Shown here: piece by piece, positions 24,174 to 35,854 of the stretch
How positions within the stretch are numbered: position 1 is the first letter of the stretch
How the letters are laid out: the number at the start of each line of letters is the position of its first letter
Made by a program: the position numbers and the translations under genes
Notes under the pieces: model-generated
What the model saw: only the letters and a program-made list of their open reading frames with translations
What the model was told of the DNA's origin: nothing
Databases searched by the model: none
Assembly (NCBI RefSeq): GCF_000004825.1
Contig: NW_008805064.1
Coordinates: 248,001-312,000, forward strand
Direction of reading: 5' to 3'
DNA: 64,000 nucleotides
Source: Heterostelium album PN500
Taxonomy: Eukaryota; Evosea; Eumycetozoa; Acytosteliales; Acytosteliaceae

Positions 24174-25015
24174 ATAGATCTCACCGAAATGAAATGGTTT
24201 CATCAAAAGATGTAAGTAAAATGATATTTTTTTAAAAAAAAATGAAAAGCACAAAACTAATTTTTTTTTCTGTTTCTCAAGAGAATAAATCCAAATTTAC
24301 TAAATTTAAATTTTGTTCTTTTTTGATTTTTAATAGATCGTTCAATTTCAAATATTCAATTAATAAATAAATAAATAAATAAATAAATAAATATATAAAT
24401 ATTCTTGTACAATAATAATTAATAACAAAAAGAGTTAAAGAAAGATAGATATATATGTTATTGTTATTATTATATTGTTATTGATATTATTAGAGAGATA
24501 ACGATTTAAAAACTTAAACACCTCATTATTAAGTGTGATTTTATCTCACCCACTATCTATCTATCTTAATACAATACACCATAAAACTACCCTCCAAAAT
24601 AGTTTTTCACAAAACAGTGACCATTTACACTAACCATACACACACACACCAAAGTGCATCCTACCTTTTTTTAATTACTGTTTATTTATTTATTTACATT
24701 TTTTCGAAATTGAATCATATCATATGATTCAATTTCCATTTTCATTCTTTAACATTAAAGTTTAGTTAGTTACCGATTCTTTTTTTACTTTCTGTCTATC
24801 AAACTATCTCTATCTTTATAGATTCAAAATTTATTATTTTTTTATTATTTTATGTTCAGATAATATAATATAATAAATAGATATATAATAATAATAACAA
24901 ATTTGTTATTTATATTTTATTATTTTGTTTTATTTTGTTTTATTTTTGTCGTTAAAGTTAAATTCTTTGTAATAACATTAAAAAAAAAAAAGTAAAAAGA
25001 GTAGAGGTAGAAGAA
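24174..25015. other. Intergenic region upstream of the cytochrome b5 gene
   Basis: This AT-rich 842 bp holds an (AAAT)n microsatellite near 24362-24392, a perfect palindrome at 24706-24736 and a long A/T-rich leader before the next start. No other gene was seen. Confidence 0.6.
24706..24736. repeat. Perfect 31-nt palindrome
   Basis: GAAATTGAATCATAT and ATATGATTCAATTTC are perfectly complementary arms of 15 bases around a single C. It lies 280 bp upstream of the cytochrome b5 start codon. It could be a cruciform, a binding site for a dimeric protein, or a fragment of an inverted-repeat element. Confidence 0.7.
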
Positions 25016-25464
25016 ATGGATATACTTTCTTCTTATTTAAGCAACACATTTAGTAGTAGCTCTCCAACAAAGAATAACAGTAGCAGCATGCTTACGATCG
25101 ATACAAACAACAATACAAATATACACTCACCACCTACACAAGTCTACTATACAATTGAAGATGTTAAGAAACACAACAAAGCAAACGATCTGTGGATGGT
25201 CCTTTACGATAAAGTTTATAATTTAACAGAGTTTCTCAACGAACATCCCGGTGGTAGTATTTTATTGGTAAGTTGAGAGGAGTGAGATTGAAATCAAAAC
25301 AAAACAATTATATTAATTAATTAATATATTCCCATAACTTTGATAAAATGTAGAGTGGAGCGGGCACCGATGCAACCTATTTATTTGAAGATATTGGTCA
25401 TAGCTACGATGCTGTCAAACTGCTAGATAAATATTATATCGGCGAACTGAGCAAAAAGAAATAA
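25016..25464 (+). CDS. Soluble cytochrome b5-domain protein
   Basis: Exons 25016-25267 and 25354-25464 (120 aa). A Ser/Asn-rich N-terminal extension (about 1-40) precedes a complete cytochrome b5 fold: YTIEDVKKHNKANDLWMVLY, the haem-binding EHPGGS with the first axial His, and the second axial His in EDIGHSYDA, then LLDKYYIGEL. The chain ends with KKK and has no C-terminal membrane anchor, unlike microsomal cytochrome b5. It should therefore be a cytosolic haem electron carrier unless the N terminus directs it elsewhere. The start is the first ATG after the leader and is in frame with the domain. The redox partner is unknown. Confidence 0.9.
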
Positions 25465-26213
25465 TAAATCAACCTGTAATATATTTTAATATTATTTTAT
25501 TTTTTATAGAAAAAACAAAGCAAAGCAAACTTGTTACCTTTACCAAAATGGTTACAAGTCAATCAAACATCAATTACCACCAACACCATTGATATTATTT
25601 GAAAACCAAAATTTTTTTATGGCTTTTTTTTACCTTTTTTTTTTTTTTTTTTTTGCCTGAAATTACTTACAATCAGGTGATTGTCAAAACTTGTGGTGTC
25701 AGTTGTTCTGTTGTTTTTTATATTATTTTCTTTTTTATTTTTTGAATTATTTTTAAATTTATATTTATCAATCACAAAAATAAAAATATTGATCATTTTT
25801 ATATAAATCTATTTATTTATTTATTTATTTATTTAATTGTAAAAATATCACCACCACTATAATCAATCAATCAATTCAATCTCATCATCATCAGCAAAAA
25901 TAAAACAATTATAATATTACTTACTAAACACGATCTGTAACACCACACAAACTGACTAATAATAAATAAAAAAACAAACCAAAACAAAACAAAAACACAC
26001 AATTTTAATCACAATATAAAATTATAATATAATTTTGATTATATATAATATATTATCATCATCAGTCAGTCAAAACCAAACAATATAACAACCAATAACT
26101 TCAACAAAAACAAAAAAAAATAAAAACCAAAAATTAAGAAATAAATAAATAAATAAATCTAATCATACATAACTATAGTTAGTTAGAGAAAAGAAGTAAT
26201 AACAAAGTAAAAA
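25465..26213. other. Intergenic region
   Basis: This 749-bp AT-rich spacer has an (ATTT)n tract near 25806-25836 and long A/T runs. No gene, RNA or element was recognised. Confidence 0.6.
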
Positions 26214-26887
26214 ATGGGTGAAAAGAAAATGGAAATGTTTTTGAGGATTATGGTTATCTTTTGTGCGATAGCATTAATTGTAAGTCCACTTTTGTACTTG
26301 GTTGATGATCACATCAACATGTTGAAAGAATAACTCACTAATCTCAAAATCTTTTGTTTTTTTTTTCAAATTAACAACAGGGTCTAACTGTACCTTATTG
26401 GATCTATCTTAAATATGCAGTCGATGATTCAGCTTGGGTTGCATTTGCCATATATCTAATATCAGCACTGCTGTTGATTTTCTTGGCTTTCATTGGTATT
26501 TTTGGTGCTGTCAAGAAGAACAGAGGTTTACTTTTATATGTATGTCAATCAATCAAGTAGTCAATGAATCAATCAACCAATCGATTGGTTCATCATAACA
26601 AGTTATTAACAAACAAGAAATCATCATTATTTATATAATATAATATATAGTTTGCAGTTGTAATGATTATTATGTTATTGTTTGCAGTTGCTCAGATTAT
26701 CGTAACAACATTGGATCTAACAGATTGCAGTGATAAGGGTAACAACTTTAGTTTCCTATGTTCAAGAAATTCAGCAGGTTACTACGCACCGGTTGCCGTA
26801 TTACTATTTATTAATTTGTTTGGTGCTATCGTTGCGTTGGTACTAAGATGGAAATTGGTTCACGATACATCTGGAAACTACTATTAA
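26214..26887 (+). CDS. Small four-span membrane protein, tetraspanin-like
   Basis: Exons 26214-26279, 26381-26539 and 26651-26887 (153 aa), with GTAAGT/GTATGT donors and in-frame joins. It begins MGEKKMEMFLRIMVIF. Four hydrophobic segments are visible at about residues 8-30, 44-64, 77-99 and 124-146. A short polar loop containing CSDKGNNFSFLCSR, with two Cys, lies between spans 3 and 4, and AVKKNRGLLLY between spans 2 and 3 resembles the small intracellular loop of tetraspanins. It is much shorter than classical tetraspanins and lacks the CCG motif, so membership is uncertain; a MARVEL-like or other four-span family is possible. Role unknown. Confidence 0.75.
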
Positions 26888-27303
26888 AACAAATCAATCA
26901 AAATTTTTAAAAAAGAAAAAGAAAAAAAGAAAAAAATAGATAATTATTGATTTTCGATTCCAAACCAAACCAAACCAACCAAACAAATCAAGATCTATTT
27001 AAAAGTATAACTAGTTACACATATATATATATTTCTAATAAAAAAAATTAATTTAATTTAAAAGATATCGATCATGTCTCAGTTTGTTTTTGTCGCGATA
27101 AAAAATAATATTTAATTTCTTTTTTTTTTTGTTTTTTTTTTTTTTTGAAACTATTTGATCATCAATATCATAAAAACATCAAATTAATTAAATTATTACC
27201 CACTTTTTTATTTTTTTACTTTATTTTTTTTTACTAAAACAAACATTGAATTCAATTAAATAATATAATAATATAGATAGATATATACACTTTTAAAAAA
27301 AAA
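26888..27303. other. Intergenic region
   Basis: This 416-bp AT-rich spacer with T-runs near 27119-27146 ends in a poly-A leader directly before the next ATG. Nothing else was recognised. Confidence 0.6.
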
Positions 27304-28490
27304 ATGAGAGGTAAGATTTTTTTATAAATTTAGTAGTATTATAAATTATTACTAACTTTATATATTTTTTTATGTTTTTGTTATGTTTTGTTGTAAAGTG
27401 GAATCACAAGTTCCACCTGTACAAAGAACTTATTATGAAGAGTTATTTAAATCGGCGGATTTAGATAGAGACGGTGAGATTGGTGTTACAGATGCAGCTT
27501 TCTTTAGGAAATCAATGTTACCGAATGAAACGCTCGGTGAGATTTGGATGCTTTCAGATGTTAAGAATGGCAAGTTGGATATCGATGACTTTATCGTTGC
27601 GCTAAAGTTGATTTCTTTGGCTCAGTTGGGTGCACCTATATCGCTCGACAGCATCAGAATGATGCCAGTCGTACCACCACCGAAACTGCAAGAGGTGGCA
27701 CCGATGCCATTCGACTGGGTGGTAACACCCAACGAGAAGTCAAGCTACGTGGATATATTCAATCGCAACGACGACGACGCCGATGGATTCATCTCGGGAG
27801 ACCAGGCGAAAGCGATATTCAGCACATCGGGGCTGCCAGGAAAGCTGCTCGGTCACATCTGGTTCCTCTCGGACCTGAACGGTGACAGAAAACTCGACTG
27901 CCAGGAGTTCATCATTGCGACATTCCTGATTCGTTCGATTCTCAAGGGATATGAGTTGCCCAGTAAGTTGCCGGATTCACTTCTCCAATCGTCAAAGTAC
28001 ATCAGCAACATTGGAATACCGTCACCCAAGGTGCCAGAGTGGTTGATTCCACCGGCCGAGCGAATCATCCACGAGGACACATTCAACAAGAATCAACAGA
28101 ACGGCAAAGTCAGTGGAATGCAAGCAAAGTTGATCTTTGAAAAGTCGGGACTGCCCGTGATGGATCTCAAGCAGATCTGGGACCTGGCCGATTACAATCA
28201 AGAGCAGTATTTGGACCGTCAGAAGTTTGTCATTGCAATGTTCCTGATTGCGCAACGCAAGAAAAAGAAAGAATTGCCACCAACGCTGCCACCCGTACTC
28301 TTGGAGTCTTCGAAAGCCAACTTCCAACCGACATCGCCCACCACCACAATCGATTCAATCGAGAAAGCGAAATCGCACCATGGTGGAAAGTATGACTTTG
28401 ATTTAGATGAAATCGTTTCAAATACAACACCGATCGTTGGTGCAACAACACCCGTATCAATGACATCACCAACAAATGAAAATGATTTCC

Positions 28491-28575
<85 letters not shown>

Positions 28576-30582
28576 GCAACAACAAGTAATTCAACAGCAA
28601 CCAATTCAACAACAACAACCGATTCAACAACAACAACAACCAATTTTATCACCTCCACCACAACCACAATTACATCATCAACATTCATTTAAATTTGATC
28701 AAGGATATCAGCAAGCTATGGCACCACCATCACAAATTCAAGCTAATCTTCAATCACCAACTCAATCTTTTGGTGTAAGTAACATTGTGAATTATCAAAC
28801 TTACTTACAATTGTACTTACTTTTATTTTGAACAAAATTGTTGTATTATAGCAAACTCATACTAAAGAATCAATAGAAAAAGTTAGACAACAAACTGTGG
28901 AGCGAGAGAAATCATTGGCAGAGTTACAGAAGCAATTCATTGAGGAATCGGCTATCTCTATTGAGTTGAATAAACAGCTGCAAGCAGATACAAAGGTGCT
29001 TGAGGATATTGTTGTTGAGATTAGAGAGCACGAGGAGAGGCTTGCTGTTCAGAGGCAGACTATCATCGAGATCAAAGAGAAGATATCGTCGACACGTGTC
29101 GATATCAAATCGTACAAGTCACAGTTGGAACAGGTCACTAAGCTGCTACAGGAGAAATCCGAGCAGTACGACGATGAGAATGAAACACTCTTGCTGCTAC
29201 AGGGAGATCTCACCGACAAGCAGTCGGAGCTGGAAAAGTACACCCAGGAGATCGCCACTCTAAAGTTGGCGATCGAGTCTGTCAAGTCACAGAAACCCGA
29301 GAAAAAGAATGAGATTCAACAGACTAACCGAGCGATCAACGATGCCAAAGCCGAAGTGAAGCGACTGAACGAAGAGTTTAAACAACTGAAAGTACAACAA
29401 TCAGCTATTAATCAGTCATCCGATAGCAACTTTTCCAACAATAGTGGTAGTAGTACAAAGGATACAGGTGTTGTTGTGGCTCCTGCTGCTGCTACTACTA
29501 CAACAACTACAACTTCATTCAACTCTCCACCTACAACAACAGCATTCGATGATGGTTGGTCACTCTTTAACACAACAAACGTTGTCACTGCTACACCACC
29601 AGCAACAGAATCACCAATTTCAAATGCACCTGTAACTACAGCTACACAAACTGAATCCAGTAGTAGTAATAACAATAGTCCTTTTGCCACAAAGACTGTT
29701 GTTTCACCAACAACATCAACAACTACAACAACGACGACGACATCTTCTAATACAGAACCTACTCCAGCAGCAGCAGCAGCAACAAACAACTTTTTCTCAA
29801 ATGACAACTTCTTTGATGATAGCAAATTTGTTAATTTCAATGATAATCAATTCTCTTCATTTGGATCTGCAGAGAAGAATCATTTGTTTAATGTGGTTGG
29901 TGATGACAATAGTTCGAGTTCACACAAAGCAGATGCTGGATCGGACTTGTCATTCAACGACAGTTCAAATCTATTTGGAAACAGTACATTTGGTGAACCA
30001 AGTGGTTTCGATACTTTTGAATCTTTCCAATCTGCCAAAGATCCATTTACCACTTCCATTTCAAACACTTCATTCTCAACACGTGAATCATTTATTGTAC
30101 AACAACAACCAAACAACAGAGCATCCACCAATGTATCAACTAATAACAATTTCTTTACTACCACTACTACATCACCAACAACAACAACAACAACTTCCAC
30201 AACAAACAATGATAATAATAATAAGCCAGTTGAATTTGGCAACAATGTATTTAATGAAGACGAAAGTTTTACAAGCAATAACGACTCAAAAGAAGAAGAA
30301 CAACAACAACAACAACAAAATGTACAAATGGGATTTGAAGATTCATTCGATGATACATTCTCAAGTATTCAATCAAGCACTAGCATCAAGGTAGACGCTG
30401 GAGAAACACCATTCAATACACCATCAAACTCTGTTAATGCCGATGATCTCTTTGGTTCGACACCATTCGGAGTGACCACCAAAACAACGATGGACTCTGT
30501 TGATAACAATAGTAACTTGTTCTTTGACAACAATGCATCATTCTCTTCAAATTTCGATGATTCTCCATTCACCAACAATTAA
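27304..30582 (+). CDS. Eps15-like EH-domain endocytic scaffold
   Basis: Proposed exons 27304-27310, 27399-28774 and 28852-30582 (1,037 aa), all in frame. Three EH domains (about residues 10-100, 112-205 and 225-315) carry EF-hand loops such as DLDRDGEIGVTD and DLNGDRKLDCQEF. A (CAA)n-encoded poly-Gln tract follows, then a coiled coil (about 465-640: SLAELQKQFIEESAISIELN and on), and a long Ser/Thr/Asn-rich tail with repeated DDLF/FDD/FDSF-type peptides typical of AP-2 adaptor binding. Eps15/Ede1 proteins organise early clathrin-coated pits by binding NPF-containing proteins and AP-2. The first exon would be only seven bases (ATG AGA G). An alternative is a start at 27383 (MFCCKVESQ) without that exon. 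Confidence 0.9.
28491..28583 (+). repeat. (CAA)n trinucleotide tract coding poly-Gln
   Basis: About 30 consecutive CAA codons with a single CAG interruption sit inside the Eps15-like gene. Such tracts are common in dictyostelid genes and prone to length change. The antisense strand reads as a spurious poly-Val frame. Confidence 0.9.
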
Positions 30583-31335
30583 TTAATTAATCAAACGAAC
30601 CAACAAACATTACCATGCAATGCAATGCAATATAAATTAAATAAATCAAAAAAAAAAATAAAAAATAAAATTGAAAAAAATTTTTCAAAAAAAAAAAAAA
30701 TTGCAAAAAAAAATGAAAAATGAAAAAAATTAATTTTTTTATTTCAATTAAATTTTTTATACAAGTTTTATTCTTTTTTCTTCCTTTCTAATTATCTATC
30801 CTATCATTTTATTAATTATTATTATTGTTTTTTTTTAAAGCAATGTAAACATTATCTTTGATAGGGTTATAAGAAGGATTTAATAACAACAAACAAACAA
30901 ACAAAAATACCAACTAAATTACTATATTCTCAAAGTTTATTATTTTTTTTACATTCTATACTTTTTTTAAACAAAAAAAACAGGTATACAATACTATTGT
31001 ACAAGATCTATTTATTGTATACTCTTTTTAATATAATCGTTTGATCTTTGTTATGGGATAATAAAATATAATATATAAATATTCACTTTAATGATCATTA
31101 TTATTATTTGATTAGAAAAAAAAATATAAAAAAAATAAGATAGAGTTTTGTGTGTGCAATTGTATTGTATAGATAGATATAGATTATTTATTTATTATTT
31201 TATTATTTATATATATTTATTTATTTTTATTTCATTCTCATTCTCATTATTATCATTATTATTATTATTTATTATTATATTTTTCAAAAATAAAATAAAA
31301 TAAGAATAGAAAAGAATAGAATAAAATAAAATAGA
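30583..31335. other. Intergenic region
   Basis: This 753-bp AT-rich spacer contains a perfect 10-bp inverted repeat, GTATACAATA at 30984-30993 and TATTGTATAC at 31013-31022, with a 19-base loop. The rest is A/T tracts and AAAAT/AATAG leader repeats before the next gene. Confidence 0.6.
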
Positions 31336-33079
31336 ATGGATTCTCAACATCAAATCAATAAAATGATAGTCAACACCACAGGCTTACCGTTGCACCACAA
31401 TAATCATTACTATCACGGTAGTAGATATGCTACTAGTATTAGCACACCTACAACACCTACGGCAACAACTACCAAATCAAATATAGATTGTAATAATAGT
31501 GTAAATAACTTTCAACTTATTCCAACAGCATCAACAAACCAATATAATTGTATCACTAGTAACAATATTAATATCAACATCAATATTAATAGTTTAAATA
31601 GCAACTATCACCATCAAGTTCAACCAACTTCCTCTTCCTCCTCCTCCGCATCATCGTTTTCATATAATAAAAAGAGATCAAGAGACATTGTGGATATTGA
31701 GCAACTAGGAATATTAAATAATAATAATAATAATAGCATTAATAAAAATATTATTATTAATAATAATAATAATAGTTTAAATAATAATAGTCATATAAAT
31801 AATAATAGTTTTACATCATCATCATCAAACTCATCAGCATCACAGTCAAAAAAAGAAAACACAACATTTTATCAAAATCATTTAAATAGTAAAGGGGCAA
31901 CTACCAATTATTCAACATCCCCACTATCAAACTCATTCTCTACTTTCACAAGTCATTTCTACAATGACGATGATTACAATGATGAAGATGACCACAATAA
32001 TGTAAAGATATTCAAGTCTCGAAAAGACGTAAGTTGATCAAGATTTTTATATTGACATTTTCAATACATTTCAAAATTTGGGTACTAACAAAACAATTTA
32101 ATAATAACAATAACAATAGGATAACGATAAAAACATTGTTCCAACATCACCTCATTTACATAAATCAATAAACTCACCATTTGCCTCTAATCTATCAACC
32201 TCACCACTTTCTTCTGTACCTGTTTCTCCTCTGCTGTTACCACCATCAGCCACATCGACACCAATCACACCAAGACAAGCTATTTCTTCTTCGCATTGCT
32301 CAACACCTCGATCACATCTACCAAACAGTATACAACAACACCTTCACCAACAATATCATAATCAAATAACTCCACAGCTGTCACCATTGACACCACCTTC
32401 CAAACCTGATTTCAAATTGTATCAACAACAACAGCAACAACAACAACAACAGGAGGAAGAATCAAATCGAAAACAACAACAAATTAATAATAATGATCTT
32501 AGTAGATTTGAACTTACTTTTGAACAACTAAAGATATTCGAAGAGGATGAACCCGAGTTGATAGAACTCAATTCATCTTGGAACGAAGAGGAGCATGATC
32601 ATGATGAATTGGCATTGCCACCACGCAGCATACTGTCATGTGCAACCAGACAGCCATATCAACTTTCCCCGATAGAGTCGGTGGTGGTCAGATCTCGCAA
32701 TCCAATGGCACCCTATTTACTCTATGGTACAGAATCACGCTTCAGTAACTCATATACAAGCAGCAGTAACAACTCTTATGAAGATTACTCTGAAGAAAGC
32801 GAGAATGGAGATGACGACGACGATGAAGATAATGACATATCAAGTGATTGTGACAATCAAACCGGAGGACCATTAAGATTTTTCGATAGTAAAATACCTC
32901 AGTCCATGACAATCACACCTTCTTTTGAAAAGAGTGCTCCACTCAACATTAACACCAATAATCTGTGGAGGCCAATCAATTCCAACAACAATAACAACAC
33001 CAACAATTCCAACATCATCAACAACAAAAACAACAACCCTAATTTTGGAAATACGAATTGGAGTCACATTAATAGGTGA
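31336..33079 (+). CDS. Asn/Ser/Pro-rich protein, unrecognised
   Basis: Exons 31336-32028 and 32120-33079 (550 aa), with GTAAGT donor and AATAG acceptor, joined in frame. The N-terminal half is Asn/Thr/Ser-rich. The middle contains many Ser-Pro and Thr-Pro pairs (for example ITPQLSPLTPPSK) that would suit proline-directed kinases. An acidic block follows (about residues 365-405, FEEDEPELIELNSSWNEEE), then PPRSILSC and SPIESVVVRSRNPMAPYLLY, which look like the only conserved, non-repetitive segment. It ends in Asp-rich and Asn-rich runs. No signal peptide, membrane span or enzyme motif is visible. It may be a regulatory or nuclear protein, but function cannot be assigned. Confidence 0.75.
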
Positions 33080-33237
33080 TTTTAAATTTGTTTTTTTTTT
33101 TTTTCCTTATCCTACACTTATATAACCTTTATATATAATTATATTTTTCTTTTTTTTTTTCTTTTTTCTTTTTTTTTCTTTTTTTTTTTTGTAATCAATC
33201 TAATTAATAAATAATAAATTAATTTAAATTATTTTAT

Positions 33238-35395
33238 TTATAAACCAATCCAATAAGATCTACCTCCTGTGTTATGAATGGGTGCGACTAATGGTGATGT
33301 AACAGTCCATTCATACCATACTTTTGATCGATTTGAATTTCTCCAAAATTGCAATGTTATCTTGTTTCCTTTTTGAATATTTATTGGTTCCTGTGAGAAT
33401 GAGATTAAAAATAATTAATAAACGGTAAAGGAAATAGTTTGATCAAAAAGTGTTTTTCCTATCACACTTACTTTGATGGGGAAATAAATTGGGAACCAAC
33501 TGAACATTCCTGTTGAAAAGTTGGCAGGGTTTATACTAATGTGAACATCGTCATATAAACAACAATCAAAGTATCCGATGAATCCATGTAGCATTGTATC
33601 GTTTTCCACTGAAAAATCAATGGTTTCAAATCGATCGTTATCTATCACTATTGGTTGTAACGAATGCTTTTGTTCTCCGATAGTCTTGGTAACCTCTGGG
33701 TTGGGATGAGTGAATGTAAACAACGGTTTGGAGGTTGCTATCTGATGGAAATTATGTGCTTTCACCACGTAGGGAGTTTCGAAATGCTTTAGACTGGTAT
33801 GAGATGCCACTTCATTGTAGAGTTTCGACGATGACATCGGTGCGATATACGAGGTGTACCAAGTCGGTATACTTATTCCGTTGGGTTTCAAGAATCGCTG
33901 AGCGCCGTCAAGACACTCGGGACTCAGTTCGTTATCACCGAACGAACCGAGTAGCTCTGAAACCATGATGTCGGCGCGTTCCTCCGTCTGCCAGTAACGC
34001 ATATCGCACTCGATGATGGTGACAATCTCTTGCCATCCTTCCATCACTATTCTATTTCTCAGTGTGACAATGGCGTTTGGATTCTTTTCGACGGCAAACA
34101 CACGGATCTTACGACTGGCTTCGAGTGACGCTGTAATTGCCGATTTGATAAGCGGTCCTCTGCCAGCACCGACCACCATAACAGTGGTGAGCGAATCGGG
34201 AGTGGTTGTGGCGAGTAGTGCCTTACGAATTGCATTCTTATACTCTAAATACTTGACGGGATCTCTTTCGAAGATCTCATAGGTTTGCGACTCGAGATTA
34301 TCCATCAACGGTTGCAACGGCATCTGTAAATAATCCAAGTAAGGTTGTTCAAAGTATTCCACTTCTGTAATAGGTTCTTGATTCTCATGTAAATACTTGA
34401 TATATTTCAAATAATCTTGCATATTTTCAGCACAACCTGATAGAATGAATTGAATATTATACTATAAGATAGGATAGATGTTATTAGTAAAAAAACTAGT
34501 TAACTTTTGCTTTTACTTGTTCATTGATTGTGCAATTATATATTATTTACCTTGAATATCTTTCTAAGAAACTCTCTGTGTTTTTGAATTAGAGATGGAT
34601 ATCCATTTGGATTGGTTACGAAAATCGATGTTGGTATGATGATTGCTTTCACTGGTTCACCTAGCCATTGATTGATGACCGAAGGTGAAGGTAGGTCAGC
34701 TGTCATCTCTAAAACTACAAACAATGATGGATGTTGATTACACAATGTCCTGAAATCATTCCAAATACACCAAGTATTTACTGGTGCTACTGATGAATTG
34801 TCATTGTTTGTTTCATCGGCCACCGATTCACTTCTATCCAAAGACAACTCTGGTGTAGTTAACGGTATTCTCATCCACAACCGCATGTTGGTCAAGGAAC
34901 TTAGTGTTTGATTGATTATCTGAGCATAAAAAGGTGATATCGATTTGGTGGGTGTCGGTATCATCAATGCTGGTACTGCTAAATGTGCTGCCCATGATAT
35001 CTCTTGTTTCATTGCCTAACATAAAAAAACATGTTAATGTTACTATTATTGTTTTTAACTTTTACTTAGTAGCTACTACTTACATCGATAGATGTCTTTC
35101 TAATTGTGATATCTAATGAATCTACATGTAACCATGGAGATAGTTTCGCAACTATAACCGACTTCCATTGTGAAGACTCCAAAAGTAGATCTGATCTTGT
35201 GAAAGGTTGATCCAATCGAATATCTCTTTTGTTACGTGGGTGTGCAATTGGAACTGCCAGAAAGTCAAATCCAGTATCATAGGCATTATCAACCTCATTC
35301 CTTAGATCACACACATCATTATATTCAATACCACATGAAAATGGGTAATGTTCTCTGTTTAGGTTGTTGTTGTTGTTGTTGTTCATTGACGACAT
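33238..35395 (-). CDS. prmt5: Protein arginine methyltransferase 5 (PRMT5)
   Basis: Exons 35395-35084, 35015-34551, 34461-33472 and 33390-33238 (639 aa, the usual PRMT5 length); all joins are in frame. An N-terminal TIM-barrel-like region leads to a Rossmann methyltransferase domain with [10 protein letters not shown] (SAM binding, near residue 356), the double-Glu loop [15 protein letters not shown], and a C-terminal beta-barrel ending [14 protein letters not shown] and [10 protein letters not shown], all diagnostic of PRMT5. The enzyme makes symmetric dimethylarginine on Sm proteins, histones and other substrates, normally with MEP50. The start is the ATG just before the Asn run; an upstream TTG is not used. 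Its upstream region is shared with the divergent trehalase gene. Confidence 0.95.
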
Positions 35396-35854
35396 CAAAG
35401 TGAAGTGAACAAAACAAACTGCAGTTAACTAAATAAAACTAATTTTATAATAAAAAAACAGATTTTCTGACTAATCATGCTAAAATCATTTTGATTGAAT
35501 GTTTTTACAAAAAATAAAAATAAAATAAAATAAAAAACAAAACTTTAGTTTTTTTTAAAACATTCAACCAATGTTGTTCCAAAAATCGTCTTAAATTAAA
35601 AGCGATTTTTAAGATTCCTTTAAAATAAAATAAATTAAATACGATTTTTTTAATTTTTTTTAATCCTGGTGGTTACTTTTTTTTTGTTTTTCCCATCAAA
35701 ACAAAATATCTTATTAAGTTTATTTTTTTGCCAAATCAATTCATTTATTTTTTTCATCTTTGTGTTTTATTTTTTTATAATTATTTGTTTGTTTTTATTT
35801 GTAATACTTATTATTTGTATATTATTATTATTCATTCTTGTATTATATATTGGT
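35396..35854. promoter_or_regulatory. Divergent PRMT5/trehalase intergenic region
   Basis: This 459-bp region lies between divergent start codons and presumably carries both promoters. It contains a perfect 11-bp inverted repeat, TTGAATGTTTT (35495-35505) and AAAACATTCAA (35557-35567), and a second stem-loop, AAAAATCG (35581-35588) with CGATTTTT (35603-35610). The T-rich end before 35855 is open in frame with the trehalase but looks like leader sequence. Confidence 0.5.

Noticed and set aside
25331-25342. CCCATAACTTTG resembling the dictyostelid non-coding RNA upstream element
   Set aside because: It lies within the cytochrome b5 intron and no structured RNA follows before the exon.
28230-28688. 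Minus-strand poly-Val frame
   Set aside because: Antisense of the (CAA)n poly-Gln tract in the Eps15-like gene.
35669-35854. Upstream start for the trehalase adding 62 residues
   Set aside because: The added part is all T-rich hydrophobic codons and would bury a clear signal peptide.
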